A stretch of 13,823 nucleotides of DNA from Candidatus Sulfotelmatobacter sp. Its GTDB lineage: Bacteria; Acidobacteriota; Terriglobia; Terriglobales; SbA1. Below the pieces are notes generated by a model. It ran no database searches. It was not told the DNA's origin and worked only from the letters and a program-made list of their open reading frames with translations. Location: NCBI GenBank assembly GCA_030151135.1, contig JASLEQ010000178.1:1-13823 (forward strand), read 5' to 3'. Positions 7,247-13,823 of this stretch are shown piece by piece (the first letter of the stretch is position 1; each line of letters opens with the position of its first letter). A program made the translations under genes and the position numbers.

Positions 7247-7350
7247 TGGCTTACACTTCCGGCGTTGTTGTGAGGGACAACCAGACGAGCGTAGCAGCCA
7301 GGAGTAGAACTAAGCCACAGGAAACAAACCACTGGAGTTACCAACGTCAT
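7243..7350 (-). CDS. Possible 35-residue upstream ORF coupled to the NTF2-like gene
   Basis: An ATG at 7350 preceded by a purine-rich ribosome-binding site (AAGGAAAGG, three bases away) opens a 35-codon frame that ends in TGA at 7243-7245, overlapping the downstream ATG as ATGA. The predicted peptide begins MTLVTPVVCFLWLSS and is hydrophobic at its N-terminus; no family is recognised. The ribosome-binding site forms the 3' arm of a strong hairpin (7351-7375), so initiation could be regulated. It may be a leader peptide or chance; conservation would decide. Confidence 0.35.
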   Translation of the reverse strand: MTLVTPVVCFLWLSSTPGCYARLVVPHNNAGSVSQ

Positions 7351-7375
7351 GCGCCTTTCCTTTTAGGAAACGCGC
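7351..7375 (-). promoter_or_regulatory. Hairpin masking the upstream-ORF ribosome-binding site
   Basis: On the minus strand GCGC-G-TTTCCT, loop AAA, AGGAAA-G-GCGC: ten base pairs with one mismatch. The 3' arm contains the AGGAAAGG ribosome-binding site of the small ORF. It also lies 56-80 bp past the fabH stop at 7431, but no T-run follows, so a classical terminator is unlikely. Confidence 0.4.
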
Positions 7376-7430
7376 GTAAGCTTCTGATTATAAGAGCCCA
7401 ACGCGTGACCGACTAGAAATAGTGCCTCGC

Positions 7431-8429
7431 TCAGAAAGCCCAGCGCAGCAGCGTGGATCCAATCGTAAATCCAGCTCCAACCGATGCGAGCAGCACAAGG
7501 CTTCCTTTTTTCAGCCGTCCTTGTTCCATCGCAGTATTCATCGCCAGGGGGATCGTCCCGGCCGTTGTATTTCCGTAACGATCAATATTGACTACGACGC
7601 TCTCCGGTCGGAGCTCTAGCCTTTCGGCGGTAGCATTGATGATTCGCAGATTCGCCTGGTGCGGAATGAAGACATCGATATCGGACCCCTTGAGTCCATT
7701 CCGCTCCAGCAACTTCGAGCAAAGTTCCGTCTGCTTTCGAACGGCAAACTTGAAGACTTGCTGCCCATCCTGATGCACGTAATGCATCTTCTTCTCTACC
7801 GTGTCCCGGCTCGCCGGATGCAGGCTCCCGCCGCCCGGCATGTACAGAAATTGTCCGCCCGATCCGTCGACCTCGTGGATAAAATCGATCAGCCCTTCCG
7901 AGTCGTCCATAGCAGGTTCCAGAATGGCAGCCCCCGCACCATCACCGAATATTACGCAGGTTGCACGGTCGGTGTAGTCGATGATCGATGACATCACATC
8001 TGCGCCGATCGCCATCACGCGCTGGTGCTTCCCACTTGCGATGAATTGCGCTGCCACCTGGATGGAGTAGACAAATGCAGAACAAGCGGCAGAAAGGTCG
8101 AACCCCCAGGCCCCCTTGGCGCCCAACTTGTTCTGAACTATGCACGCGGTGGAAGGAAACAACATATCGGGAGTGACAGTCCCGACGATGATGGCCTCGA
8201 TTTCGCTGGCGTCCATCCCCCGCTGCGCTAAAGCTTTGCTTGCAGCTGCCACTGCCAGGTCGCTGCTGGCTACGCCCTTCTCCACGATGTGGCGCTCGCG
8301 AATGCCCACCCGGCTCATGATCCATTCGTTATTTGTATCGACCATTTGTTCGAGATCGGAGTTAGTTAAAAGACGCGGAGGCACGTACGTGCCCAAGGCA
8401 CTGATCTTTGCGCGGATTGGTTTGTTCAA
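7431..8429 (-). CDS. fabH: Beta-ketoacyl-ACP synthase III (first of two paralogues, downstream copy)
   Basis: Condenses acetyl-CoA (or another primer acyl-CoA) with malonyl-ACP to begin fatty-acid synthesis; a cytosolic thiolase-fold dimer. The length of 332 residues is normal. The catalytic triad is complete: Cys116 in SAACSAF, His257 in IPHQANLRI and Asn287 in [13 protein letters not shown] and GIRERH are also present. The residues around the nucleophile are Ala where the neighbouring paralogue has Gly (SAACSAF versus SAGCSGF), which could affect primer choice. The start is TTG at 8429, supported by AGGGG six bases upstream; no ATG fits. A gap of 122 bp separates it from the upstream paralogue and holds a palindrome and a possible promoter. 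Confidence 0.93.
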   Translation of the reverse strand: MNKPIRAKISALGTYVPPRLLTNSDLEQMVDTNNEWIMSRVGIRERHIVEKGVASSDLAVAAASKALAQRGMDASEIEAIIVGTVTPDMLFPSTACIVQNKLGAKGAWGFDLSAACSAFVYSIQVAAQFIASGKHQRVMAIGADVMSSIIDYTDRATCVIFGDGAGAAILEPAMDDSEGLIDFIHEVDGSGGQFLYMPGGGSLHPASRDTVEKKMHYVHQDGQQVFKFAVRKQTELCSKLLERNGLKGSDIDVFIPHQANLRIINATAERLELRPESVVVNIDRYGNTTAGTIPLAMNTAMEQGRLKKGSLVLLASVGAGFTIGSTLLRWAF

Positions 8430-8449
8430 TCAGAACCCCTGAAGAAGAT

Positions 8450-8483
8450 GATTTATTGTGAAGGAATAAATCGAGAATGTCGA
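8450..8483 (-). promoter_or_regulatory. Palindrome over a possible promoter between the fabH genes
   Basis: A perfect 8-bp inverted repeat, GATTTATT (8450-8457) and AATAAATC (8465-8472), with a 7-base centre. On the minus strand a TCGACA -35-like box (8478-8483) is followed after 17 bp by a CACAAT -10-like box (8455-8460), so the palindrome covers the -10 and most of the spacer. It could be a repressor operator giving the downstream fabH its own control; no regulator is identified. Confidence 0.35.
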
Positions 8484-8551
8484 ACCGCGTAGTCCCACCA
8501 GTGAAGGACGAGCAGAACGCAAGAAGCCTTGTGGAGTCTCGAACGTACCTT

Positions 8552-9547
8552 CTAAAACGCCCAGCGCATCAAGGTTGCGCCCGAGGTGAAACCTGCCCCC
8601 ACCGACGCGATCAACACCATGTCGCCTTTTTTCAGTTTGCCTTCTTCGATAGCGCTCTTCATCGCGATGGGAATCGTTCCTGCCGTTGTGTTTCCAAATC
8701 GGTCGATATTAATCACGACTTTCTCCAGCGGCATCCCGAGCCGCTCCGCCGTGGCCGTTATGATCCTTCGGTTCGCTTGATGCGCAATGAAGCAATCTAC
8801 ATCTTGCCCGGTCATCTGATTTCGTTGTAACACCCGTTCCGTCATTTCCGCCATCTTCTTCACAGCATACTTGAAGACATTTTTGCCATCTTGATGAATG
8901 TAATGCATTTTCTGGTCGACGGTTTCATGCGTCGCTGGGTTTACGCTGCCACCTCCAGGCATGTACAGAAATTGCCCACCCATACCCTCGACTTGGGCGA
9001 CGTGATCGATGATGCCTTCGCCATCTTGTCCGGGCTCCAACAGAACTGCGCCGGCTCCGTCCCCAAAAATAATGCACACGGCACGGTCCGTATAATCGGT
9101 CATCGACGAGTTCACGTCCGCGCCAATCACTAGAACTTTCTTGTACTGGCCGGACTCCACAAATTTCACCCCCGCATTCAACGCGTACACAAATCCTGAA
9201 CAGCCGGCGGAAACGTCGAAGCCCCACGTATTCTCGATCCCAAGTTTATGTTGAACCAGGCAAGCCGTTGACGGATACATCATGTCCGGAGTGACGGTCC
9301 CAACCACAATCAAATCAATCTCCTGCAGATCCATCGGGTGAGATTCGATCAGATTTTGCACGGCACAAACGGCAAGGTCGCTGGCTCCAACTCCCTTGGC
9401 GGCGATATGCCTTTCGCGGATACCAACCCGCTCCATGATCCATTCGTTTGTGGTGTCAACCATTTTCTCGAGATCAGCATTGGTAAGCACACGGGGAGGG
9501 ACGTAAGTTCCCAGCGCCGTTATCTTTGCGCGCACACGTGTAGTCAA
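8552..9547 (-). CDS. fabH: Beta-ketoacyl-ACP synthase III (second paralogue, upstream copy)
   Basis: Same reaction and fold as its downstream neighbour; 331 residues. Catalytic Cys116 in SAGCSGF, His256 in AHQANRRI and Asn286 in FGNTTAGT are all present, with TNEWI and GIRERH near the N-terminus. HQANRR replaces the HQANLR seen in the neighbour and in E. coli FabH. By eye the two copies are more than half identical over their whole length with only a one-residue gap, so they are a tandem duplication kept with both active sites. The start is TTG at 9547, with AGGAG six bases upstream. A TACAAT -10-like box (9586-9591 on the minus strand) lies about 40 bp before the start, without a good -35. 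Confidence 0.93.
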   Translation of the reverse strand: MTTRVRAKITALGTYVPPRVLTNADLEKMVDTTNEWIMERVGIRERHIAAKGVGASDLAVCAVQNLIESHPMDLQEIDLIVVGTVTPDMMYPSTACLVQHKLGIENTWGFDVSAGCSGFVYALNAGVKFVESGQYKKVLVIGADVNSSMTDYTDRAVCIIFGDGAGAVLLEPGQDGEGIIDHVAQVEGMGGQFLYMPGGGSVNPATHETVDQKMHYIHQDGKNVFKYAVKKMAEMTERVLQRNQMTGQDVDCFIAHQANRRIITATAERLGMPLEKVVINIDRFGNTTAGTIPIAMKSAIEEGKLKKGDMVLIASVGAGFTSGATLMRWAF

Positions 9548-9585
9548 CGGGGGCTCCTCTTCTAGGAAACCCTGTATTTTGAAGG

Positions 9586-9591
9586 ATTGTA
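9586..9591 (-). promoter_or_regulatory. Possible -10 box for the upstream fabH
   Basis: TACAAT on the minus strand, five of six consensus bases, 38 bp before the TTG start. No convincing -35 is seen. Confidence 0.25.
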
Positions 9592-9661
9592 GCCAGAAAG
9601 TCTAACGAGAATGAGTAAACAGCGTGAACCGCGGATCGGATCGTTTGCCTCGACCGGTGAA

Positions 9662-9690
9662 CCACTTCCCTGGCGATCGGCCAGAGGTGG
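9662..9690 (-). other. Stem-loop after the STAS-like gene
   Basis: CTGGC/GCCAG with loop GATCG, extended by CCACTT/AGGTGG after a two-base bulge. It lies 19 bp past the stop of the STAS-like gene. No T-run follows on the minus strand, so it may be a Rho-assisted end or an mRNA stabiliser. Confidence 0.3.
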
Positions 9691-9708
9691 ATCGTTTACA
9701 AAGCCCGA

Positions 9709-9984
9709 TTAAGCCGCTCGTTGTTTCTCGTGCTCTATCCGGTTTCGCACAAAATCCGGACACGAGATGATGCCAAAGCTTCGGCCTTCTCCCTCGATCA
9801 AATACGAGAGCGCCTCGTCATCGAGTTCGTCCAAAGCAGCCAGGCTCAGCAGCGGCCACAGTTGGCACTCCATCGCCGACTGCACCAATTGATCTAGATA
9901 TGAGAGATGTCCCTCAAACAATTTTCCGGAAACGCGAATGGTGACGTGCGGAGCGGGCGATGGGGATGTGCCGTATGCGTTCAT
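9709..9984 (-). CDS. Small STAS-like protein of unknown function
   Basis: A 91-residue soluble protein. The layout, a strand VTIRVSGKL, a helix LSYLDQLVQSAMEC, a strand PLLSLAAL, the acidic turn DELDDEALSYL and a final GRSFGIISCPDFVRNRI, resembles a minimal STAS/MlaB-type anti-sigma-factor-antagonist fold. In STAS proteins a Ser/Thr often sits after the central strand; here that stretch is LAALDELDDEA, with no obvious phosphorylatable residue, so a regulatory phospho-switch is not supported. GAGGAG lies about four bases before the ATG. It lies on the minus strand downstream of the SRP RNA gene, with a pair of direct repeats in the gap. The family assignment is tentative. Confidence 0.65.
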   Translation of the reverse strand: MNAYGTSPSPAPHVTIRVSGKLFEGHLSYLDQLVQSAMECQLWPLLSLAALDELDDEALSYLIEGEGRSFGIISCPDFVRNRIEHEKQRAA

Positions 9985-10072
9985 CTTTCTCCTCGAACCC
10001 TGGAAATCTCAAGCGTGACCGGTTTCGATACGCCTGACTTCTATAGACGATCCGAGAAGGTGTTTCGTGCGA

Positions 10073-10105
10073 AAAACTTGGTAAAAAGAGTGTAAAACTT
10101 GGTAA
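10073..10105. repeat. Two 12-bp direct repeats 21 bp apart
   Basis: AAAACTTGGTAA at 10073-10084 and again at 10094-10105, a 21-bp period, about two helical turns. They lie between the SRP RNA 3' end and the STAS-like gene (about 90-120 bp before its ATG). Same-face spacing suggests a protein-binding site, but chance or a local duplication is possible. Confidence 0.4.
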
Positions 10106-10146
10106 TCAGAGGTTGGGAACCCGGATGAGGTTGATGTGCAGAATAA

Positions 10147-10252
10147 GTCAGGTACCGGGGACTCACTGCACACGCAAGAGCCCGTTACCGTTGCTTCCTT
10201 CCGGACCTGGCGGGGTTGGCGAGAGTACGTCGCGTGAGACCGATACCTGACC
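10147..10252 (-). ncRNA. ffs: Signal recognition particle RNA, small bacterial type (4.5S)
   Basis: The minus strand carries the diagnostic apical element CAGGTCCGGAAGGAAGC, with the GGAA tetraloop and the asymmetric and symmetric internal loops bound by Ffh. The RNA ends pair: GTCAGGTA at the 5' end (plus-strand 10244-10251) with TACCTGAC at the 3' end (10147-10154), followed inward by CTCAC/GTGAG. Its length of about 105 bases fits the small Alu-less SRP RNA. It acts with Ffh and FtsY in co-translational targeting of membrane proteins. Ends are estimated from pairing; mature ends may differ by a few bases. Confidence 0.93.
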
Positions 10253-10258
10253 TGAATC

Positions 10259-10264
10259 ATTCTA
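10259..10264 (-). promoter_or_regulatory. Extended -10 promoter element of the SRP RNA gene
   Basis: TAGAAT on the minus strand preceded by TGC (TGN extended -10), six bases before the predicted RNA start at 10252. The position is right for transcription of the SRP RNA; the -35 is weak. Confidence 0.55.
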
Positions 10265-10341
10265 GCATTCGCGATCTTCAGCAGAGATTTAGGTTTTCCA
10301 CGCTTCTGAAGAAATGCGCGGCGACACTTCTCTTTTCCCAG

Positions 10342-11610
10342 CTAGTCTGGGTCTTTGCGCCTGTTTTTCCCCGGGAGGCTGGCCGGATTTTCGTGTGTAC
10401 GCTCGCGGAATCCACCTTTCAGCCCGGCCGCTAATCCGACGCTGGATTCTCCGAACTTGTCGCGAAGCTTGTCCGCGGCGGCCAAGGCATCTTTCCAGCG
10501 CTGCTGACGATCCCCCTCGAGCAGATCGATCTGGGCCGCCTGCATTGTGAAATGCGAAGCCTGTACTCCCAGCAGACGGATCTCGCTTCCCTTCCTCCAG
10601 TTCTTTCGAAACAGCATGCGAATGTGCTCGAAAATCTCGATATCGAGTTGCGTGGGAGCAGGCAACGTATGCGCTCGCGTGATTGTGGTGAAATCCGTAT
10701 AACGGAGCTTTAGTTGTAAAGTGCGGGCGTAAAAGTTGGATTCCCGCAGTCGCCGCCCGACCATTTCTGAAAGCCGCATCAGGGTAGATTCGAGCCTCGC
10801 GGGATCGGCCGTGTCTTCGTTGTAGGTATGCTCGTGGCTAATGGATTTAGCATCGTGATCGGCCGCAACTTCGGTATCGAACCATCCGCCAGCGTCTTCG
10901 CCGCGGGCTTTACCGGCCAGCGCGAGGCCCCATTTGCCAAACCGGTTTTCGAGCTCCGATTCTTCTAGTTGGGCGAGGTCTCCCACTTTCTTGATACCGA
11001 GTGCATGGAGATTCGATTCCATGACTTTCCCGACGCCCGGAATCTCGCGGACATCGAGCGGCGCGAGGAACTTGGCTTCTTCCCCCGGCAGAATATAGAG
11101 AACGCCATTCGGCTTGGCTTGACCCGAGGAGACTTTCGCGATCAAACGTGAGCTACCGATGCCGACCGAGCAGTTCAGCCCTGTCTCGGTTTTCATTCGT
11201 TGATGGAGGTTATGCGCGGCCTTAAGAGAAGGGCCGTGTAGACGCTCCGTTCCAGTCATGTCCAGATAAGCTTCATCGATCGAGGCCATCTCGACCTTCG
11301 GAGTAAATCCGCCTAGAACCCGGTATACCTTTTCCGAGCATTCCCGATACCGGTCAGGGTGTCCGTCAACAAAAACAGCATGGGGACACATTTTCGCCGC
11401 CGTGCGCAAAGGCATGGCGGAGTGCACGCCAAATTTGCGGGCTTCGTAGGAAGCCGCGGAGACGACGCCCCGTTCCTCGCGCTGTCCACCTACCACTACG
11501 GCTTTGCCCTTGAGCGACGGGTCGTAGAGTTCTTCCACAGAGACGAAGAAGGCGTCCATATCCACGTGGAAGATGATGCGGGCGAATTCAGGGTGATCGG
11601 CAGCGGCCAT
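10342..11610 (-). CDS. dinB: DNA polymerase IV (Y-family translesion polymerase)
   Basis: Error-prone polymerase bypassing damaged bases; 422 residues, somewhat longer than E. coli Pol IV. Palm motifs: HVDMDAFF with catalytic Asp17 and the steric-gate Phe22, SIDEAYLD with Asp112 and Glu113, and YEARKFGVHSAMP in the fingers. A helix-hairpin-helix thumb (REIPGVGKVMESNLHALGI) and a little-finger domain (FYARTLQLKLRYTDFTT) follow. QIDLL at 360-364 matches the beta-clamp-binding consensus (QL[SD]LF). The C-terminal 40 residues are polar, basic and poorly conserved. No ribosome-binding site precedes the ATG; an extended -10 sits only 10 bases upstream, so the message may be leaderless. No LexA-like operator was recognised. 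Confidence 0.95.
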   Translation of the reverse strand: MAAADHPEFARIIFHVDMDAFFVSVEELYDPSLKGKAVVVGGQREERGVVSAASYEARKFGVHSAMPLRTAAKMCPHAVFVDGHPDRYRECSEKVYRVLGGFTPKVEMASIDEAYLDMTGTERLHGPSLKAAHNLHQRMKTETGLNCSVGIGSSRLIAKVSSGQAKPNGVLYILPGEEAKFLAPLDVREIPGVGKVMESNLHALGIKKVGDLAQLEESELENRFGKWGLALAGKARGEDAGGWFDTEVAADHDAKSISHEHTYNEDTADPARLESTLMRLSEMVGRRLRESNFYARTLQLKLRYTDFTTITRAHTLPAPTQLDIEIFEHIRMLFRKNWRKGSEIRLLGVQASHFTMQAAQIDLLEGDRQQRWKDALAAADKLRDKFGESSVGLAAGLKGGFRERTHENPASLPGKNRRKDPD

Positions 11611-11620
11611 GCCGAAATAA

Positions 11621-11629
11621 ATTTTAACA
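11621..11629 (-). promoter_or_regulatory. Extended -10 element directly before dinB
   Basis: TGTTAAAAT on the minus strand (TGN plus TAAAAT). Transcription starting six to eight bases later would begin only a few bases before the ATG at 11610, consistent with the absence of a ribosome-binding site. Confidence 0.35.
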
Positions 11630-11637
11630 GCGTTCCC

Positions 11638-11669
11638 GGCTGGCGATATCCAGGAACTCGGCGCCAGCC
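11638..11669 (-). terminator. Stem-loop just after glgA
   Basis: GGCTGGCG (11638-11645) pairs with CGCCAGCC (11662-11669): eight GC-rich pairs, 16-base loop, starting two bases past the glgA stop. On the minus strand the AT-rich run comes about ten bases later instead of at once, so intrinsic termination is possible but not typical. Confidence 0.4.
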
Positions 11670-11671
11670 AA

Positions 11672-13162
11672 TCAGGACGTGACGCTAGCGAGCGGCTTTT
11701 CTGCTCCGGTGGCAGCGGCTCGCATTTGCTTCACGCGATCGTAGACCTTTCCATATTCGCGAGCCGACGCGTTCCACGAGAAGTCTTTTGCCATCCCGTT
11801 ACGCATCAGAACCTGCCAGGATGTCTGATCGCGGAAAGCTTGCAGCGCCTCTTTTATCGTGAGCAACAAAGCTTCGCCGTTGTAATCGGTAAACTTGAAG
11901 CCCGTACCCTTGCCGGTGCGAGCATCCCAAGGTTCGATCGTGTCATCGAGACCTCCCGTGGCGCGAACGATCGGGACGGTGCCGTACTTCAGACTGTAGA
12001 TCTGATTGAGGCCGCAGGGTTCATACCGGGACGGCATAAGGAACATGTCAGCGCCAGCTTCAATTTTGTGAGCGATGGCGTTGTCATAAGCGACCTTGAC
12101 AGCGATCTTCCCGGGAAATTGCCGGTTCAGGCGCTGGAAAAGGTCTTCATATGCTTTATCACCTGCGCCGAGGGCAACGATAATCATCTCTTCTCGAGCC
12201 AGGCGATCGGCGATCTGGGCGATCAGATCAAAGCCCTTCTGAGCGGCGAAACGCGATACGATGCCGATTACAGGAAGTTTGGGATCCGCATTCACGACTC
12301 CGAAGGCGGCGAGCAAGTCTTGCCTGTCTCTCGCTTTGGCAGAAAGATCCTGGGGAGAATACTTCGCCGTGATGAACTTGTCGGTTTGTGGACTCCACTC
12401 GTCATAATCCACTCCGTTCAGAATTCCGGTTACTGTAGCGGCGCGGTCGCGAAGAACGCCCTCAAGACCAAAACCATATTCTGTGGTTTGGATCTCGTGA
12501 CTATATTTTCTACTCACGGTCGTAACATAGTCGGAGTAGGCCAGCGCTCCCTTCAGGAAGTTCACCTGCCCAAAAAATTCCATCTTCGACATCGTAAAAA
12601 GATCCCAGGGCAGCATGAGTAATGGCAGAGTATCCGGCGGGAACAGTCCCTGGTAGCCCATGTTGTGGATCGTAAATACGGTTCCGGTCTCTTTGAAGGC
12701 GGGATCGTCGGCGTAAATAGTGCGCAATAATACGGGGATCAATGCCGTTTGCCAGTCGTGGCAGTGGAAAATCTGCGGGGTGCCCAGGATCTTTGAGGCT
12801 TCCAGAACTGCGCGCGAGAATAGTGCAAAGCGTTCGGCATTATCGGGGTAGTCGCCCGCGGGGGTTCCATAGAGTGCATCCCGCTCGAAGTAGGGCGGAT
12901 ACTCCACAAAATAGAACTTCACACCGGCGGTGGTGCCTCCGAAAACCACTGACGGGAAACGGTACTCATCGTCGAAGGGCACGGTCACGCTGCGGACGAC
13001 TGTAGCGGGATCGTTCAGCTTGGTTTGACGGTAGCGAGGGAGATAAACACTAACCTGATGGCCGAGGTTTGCCAGCGCGCGAGGCAAAGCGCCGACAACA
13101 TCTGCGAGGCCCCCGGTCTTCGAATAAGGTACGCCTTCGGAAGCAGCGAAAGCGATATGCAT
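11672..13162 (-). CDS. glgA: Glycogen synthase (ADP-glucose type, GT5)
   Basis: Transfers glucose from ADP-glucose to the non-reducing end of a growing alpha-1,4-glucan in the cytosol. It has 496 residues. The N-terminal Rossmann domain opens with MHIAFAASEGVPYSKTGGLADVVG; Lys15 in KTGGL is the ADP-glucose contact known from E. coli GlgA. NGVDYDEW, the domain linker VSRFAAQKGFDL and the C-terminal SRYEPCGLNQIYSLKYGTVP motif, with catalytic Glu381, are present. The ATG at 13162 is chosen over an in-frame upstream start at 13201 because it matches the family N-terminus and has AGGAGGT nine bases before it. A GC-rich hairpin lies just before that site. It is divergent from rsmA, and dinB follows after 61 bp. 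Confidence 0.96.
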   Translation of the reverse strand: MHIAFAASEGVPYSKTGGLADVVGALPRALANLGHQVSVYLPRYRQTKLNDPATVVRSVTVPFDDEYRFPSVVFGGTTAGVKFYFVEYPPYFERDALYGTPAGDYPDNAERFALFSRAVLEASKILGTPQIFHCHDWQTALIPVLLRTIYADDPAFKETGTVFTIHNMGYQGLFPPDTLPLLMLPWDLFTMSKMEFFGQVNFLKGALAYSDYVTTVSRKYSHEIQTTEYGFGLEGVLRDRAATVTGILNGVDYDEWSPQTDKFITAKYSPQDLSAKARDRQDLLAAFGVVNADPKLPVIGIVSRFAAQKGFDLIAQIADRLAREEMIIVALGAGDKAYEDLFQRLNRQFPGKIAVKVAYDNAIAHKIEAGADMFLMPSRYEPCGLNQIYSLKYGTVPIVRATGGLDDTIEPWDARTGKGTGFKFTDYNGEALLLTIKEALQAFRDQTSWQVLMRNGMAKDFSWNASAREYGKVYDRVKQMRAAATGAEKPLASVTS

Positions 13163-13179
13163 GAGTACAGGACCTCCTA

Positions 13180-13199
13180 GCGCGGGCCCGGCACCGCGC
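13180..13199 (-). promoter_or_regulatory. GC hairpin next to the glgA ribosome-binding site
   Basis: GCGCGG (13180-13185) pairs with CCGCGC (13194-13199) around an 8-base loop. On the minus strand it ends directly before AGGAGGT (13172-13178). It could affect translation of glgA; no riboswitch class is recognised. Confidence 0.25.
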
Positions 13200-13295
13200 A
13201 CGGTATGATGAATGGTAAGTCGGACCGGGGTTCAGACTTTCTAAGATGCGAGTACCGACTTGCCAGTCTACTTTCCGAAGGAAGTGAGGGTCAAC

Positions 13296-13823
13296 GTGCC
13301 AAGGGTCGCATCTGCGCGCCGTCCACAAATCAAGCCCAAATTGGGACAACACTTTCTTGCTTCGGAGGATTCAGCCAGACGGATCGTCGATGCACTCGGA
13401 GACTTGTCGGAATCGACAGTTCTCGAGATCGGGCCGGGCAAGGGCATACTGACATCCTTATTAGCGGATCGCACTCGCCGTTTGATCGCGGTGGAACTGG
13501 ATCGGGTTCTGGCTGCGCAGCTCCGCCTCAAGTTCGGCATGTACCGAAACATCGAGGTTATCGAAGCGGACGTGCTCGCCGTCGACATTGACTCGCTATT
13601 CGGCCCGAAGCCGGGGCTTGGGCGGCCAGGAATCGAGATCAAGCCACAACCGGCCAAAGTTGTCGGCAACCTGCCGTACTACATCACTTCAGACATACTG
13701 CTGCAGTTATTTCAATTCTCGAAATACTTTCAGAGCATTGTGATTATGGTCCAAAAAGAAGTAGCCGACCGGATTGCAGCAGAGCCCGGCGGTCGAGACT
13801 ACGGGCTACTGTCCGCAACGGCT
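13296..13823 (+). CDS. rsmA: 16S rRNA dimethyladenosine transferase, 5' part (runs off the window)
   Basis: N-terminal 176 residues of RsmA/KsgA, which uses S-adenosylmethionine to dimethylate two adjacent adenines in the 3' hairpin of 16S rRNA during 30S assembly. It shows LGQHFL at 16-21, the SAM-binding LEIGPGKG (GPGKG at 46-50), the acidic end of strand 2 in AVELD, EADVL, and the adenine-binding motif NLPYY at 125-129. The frame is open to the right edge, so the last third is missing. The GTG at 13296 is chosen, with GAGGG five bases upstream; a GTG at 13284 is the alternative. A stretch GPKPGLGRPGIEIKPQP before the NLPY strand is longer than usual in this family. It diverges from glgA. 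Confidence 0.93.
   Translation, partial: MPRVASARRPQIKPKLGQHFLASEDSARRIVDALGDLSESTVLEIGPGKGILTSLLADRTRRLIAVELDRVLAAQLRLKFGMYRNIEVIEADVLAVDIDSLFGPKPGLGRPGIEIKPQPAKVVGNLPYYITSDILLQLFQFSKYFQSIVIMVQKEVADRIAAEPGGRDYGLLSATA

Noticed and set aside
9662..9690. Intrinsic terminator after the STAS-like gene
   Set aside because: The stem is good but there is no T-run on the minus strand, so it was kept only as a stem-loop.
10009..10260. 83-codon minus-strand frame
   Set aside because: It covers the SRP RNA gene; the RNA structure explains the conservation.
11726..12622. 298-codon plus-strand frame inside glgA
   Set aside because: Antisense shadow of a gene with complete GT5 motifs.
1..13823. tRNA genes, CRISPR arrays and prophage genes
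   Set aside because: No cloverleaf with TTCRA arm, no regularly spaced repeats and no phage-type proteins were seen on either strand.

Overview
The window looks like a stretch of chromosome from a GC-rich Gram-negative-type bacterium. The mix of genes (YpdA-like flavoprotein, class II fumarase, two tandem FabH enzymes, SRP RNA, dinB, glgA and rsmA, with frequent TTG/GTG starts) suggests an acidobacterium. That assignment is inference from gene style, not a search result. Most of the window is housekeeping or metabolic; the accessory material is an insertion sequence at the left edge and a patch of toxin/defence gene debris in the middle.

Region 1 (1-2357): an intact IS110-family element of the IS1111 group, with 12-bp subterminal inverted repeats at 13-24 and 1371-1382, a DEDD transposase (90-1142) and a structured 3' non-coding region that is a good candidate for a bridge/seek RNA. 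It has landed in a minus-strand MFS exporter gene, which is cut off at the start of its ninth membrane helix. Region 2 (2485-5124): a YpdA-type bacillithiol-disulfide-reductase-like flavoprotein (minus) diverges from fumC (plus). Region 3 (5125-5737): no intact gene; remnants of an AbiU2-like HEPN protein and of a frameshifted MazF toxin. Region 4 (5720-7375, minus): an EamA/DMT permease, a secreted NTF2-like protein and a probable 35-codon upstream ORF overlapping its start.

Region 5 (7431-9547, minus): two adjacent beta-ketoacyl-ACP synthase III paralogues, both with complete Cys-His-Asn catalytic sets and both starting at TTG. Region 6 (9709-10264, minus): a small STAS-like protein and the small bacterial SRP RNA with an extended -10 promoter. 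Region 7 (10342-13823): DNA polymerase IV and glycogen synthase on the minus strand, and the 5' part of rsmA/ksgA diverging on the plus strand and running off the right edge.

Functionally the genes are mostly independent: central carbon metabolism (fumarase), thiol redox, fatty-acid initiation, glycogen synthesis, translesion synthesis, protein targeting and 16S rRNA dimethylation. The most interesting material is the IS element: twin stem-loops carrying the same loop sequence at its two ends, a multi-hairpin 3' region, and a consensus outward -35 at the right end that fits a circle-junction promoter. Secondary points are the Cys-to-Thr change in the YpdA nucleotide-binding loop, the hairpin-masked upstream ORF before the NTF2-like gene, and a palindrome over a possible promoter between the two fabH genes.
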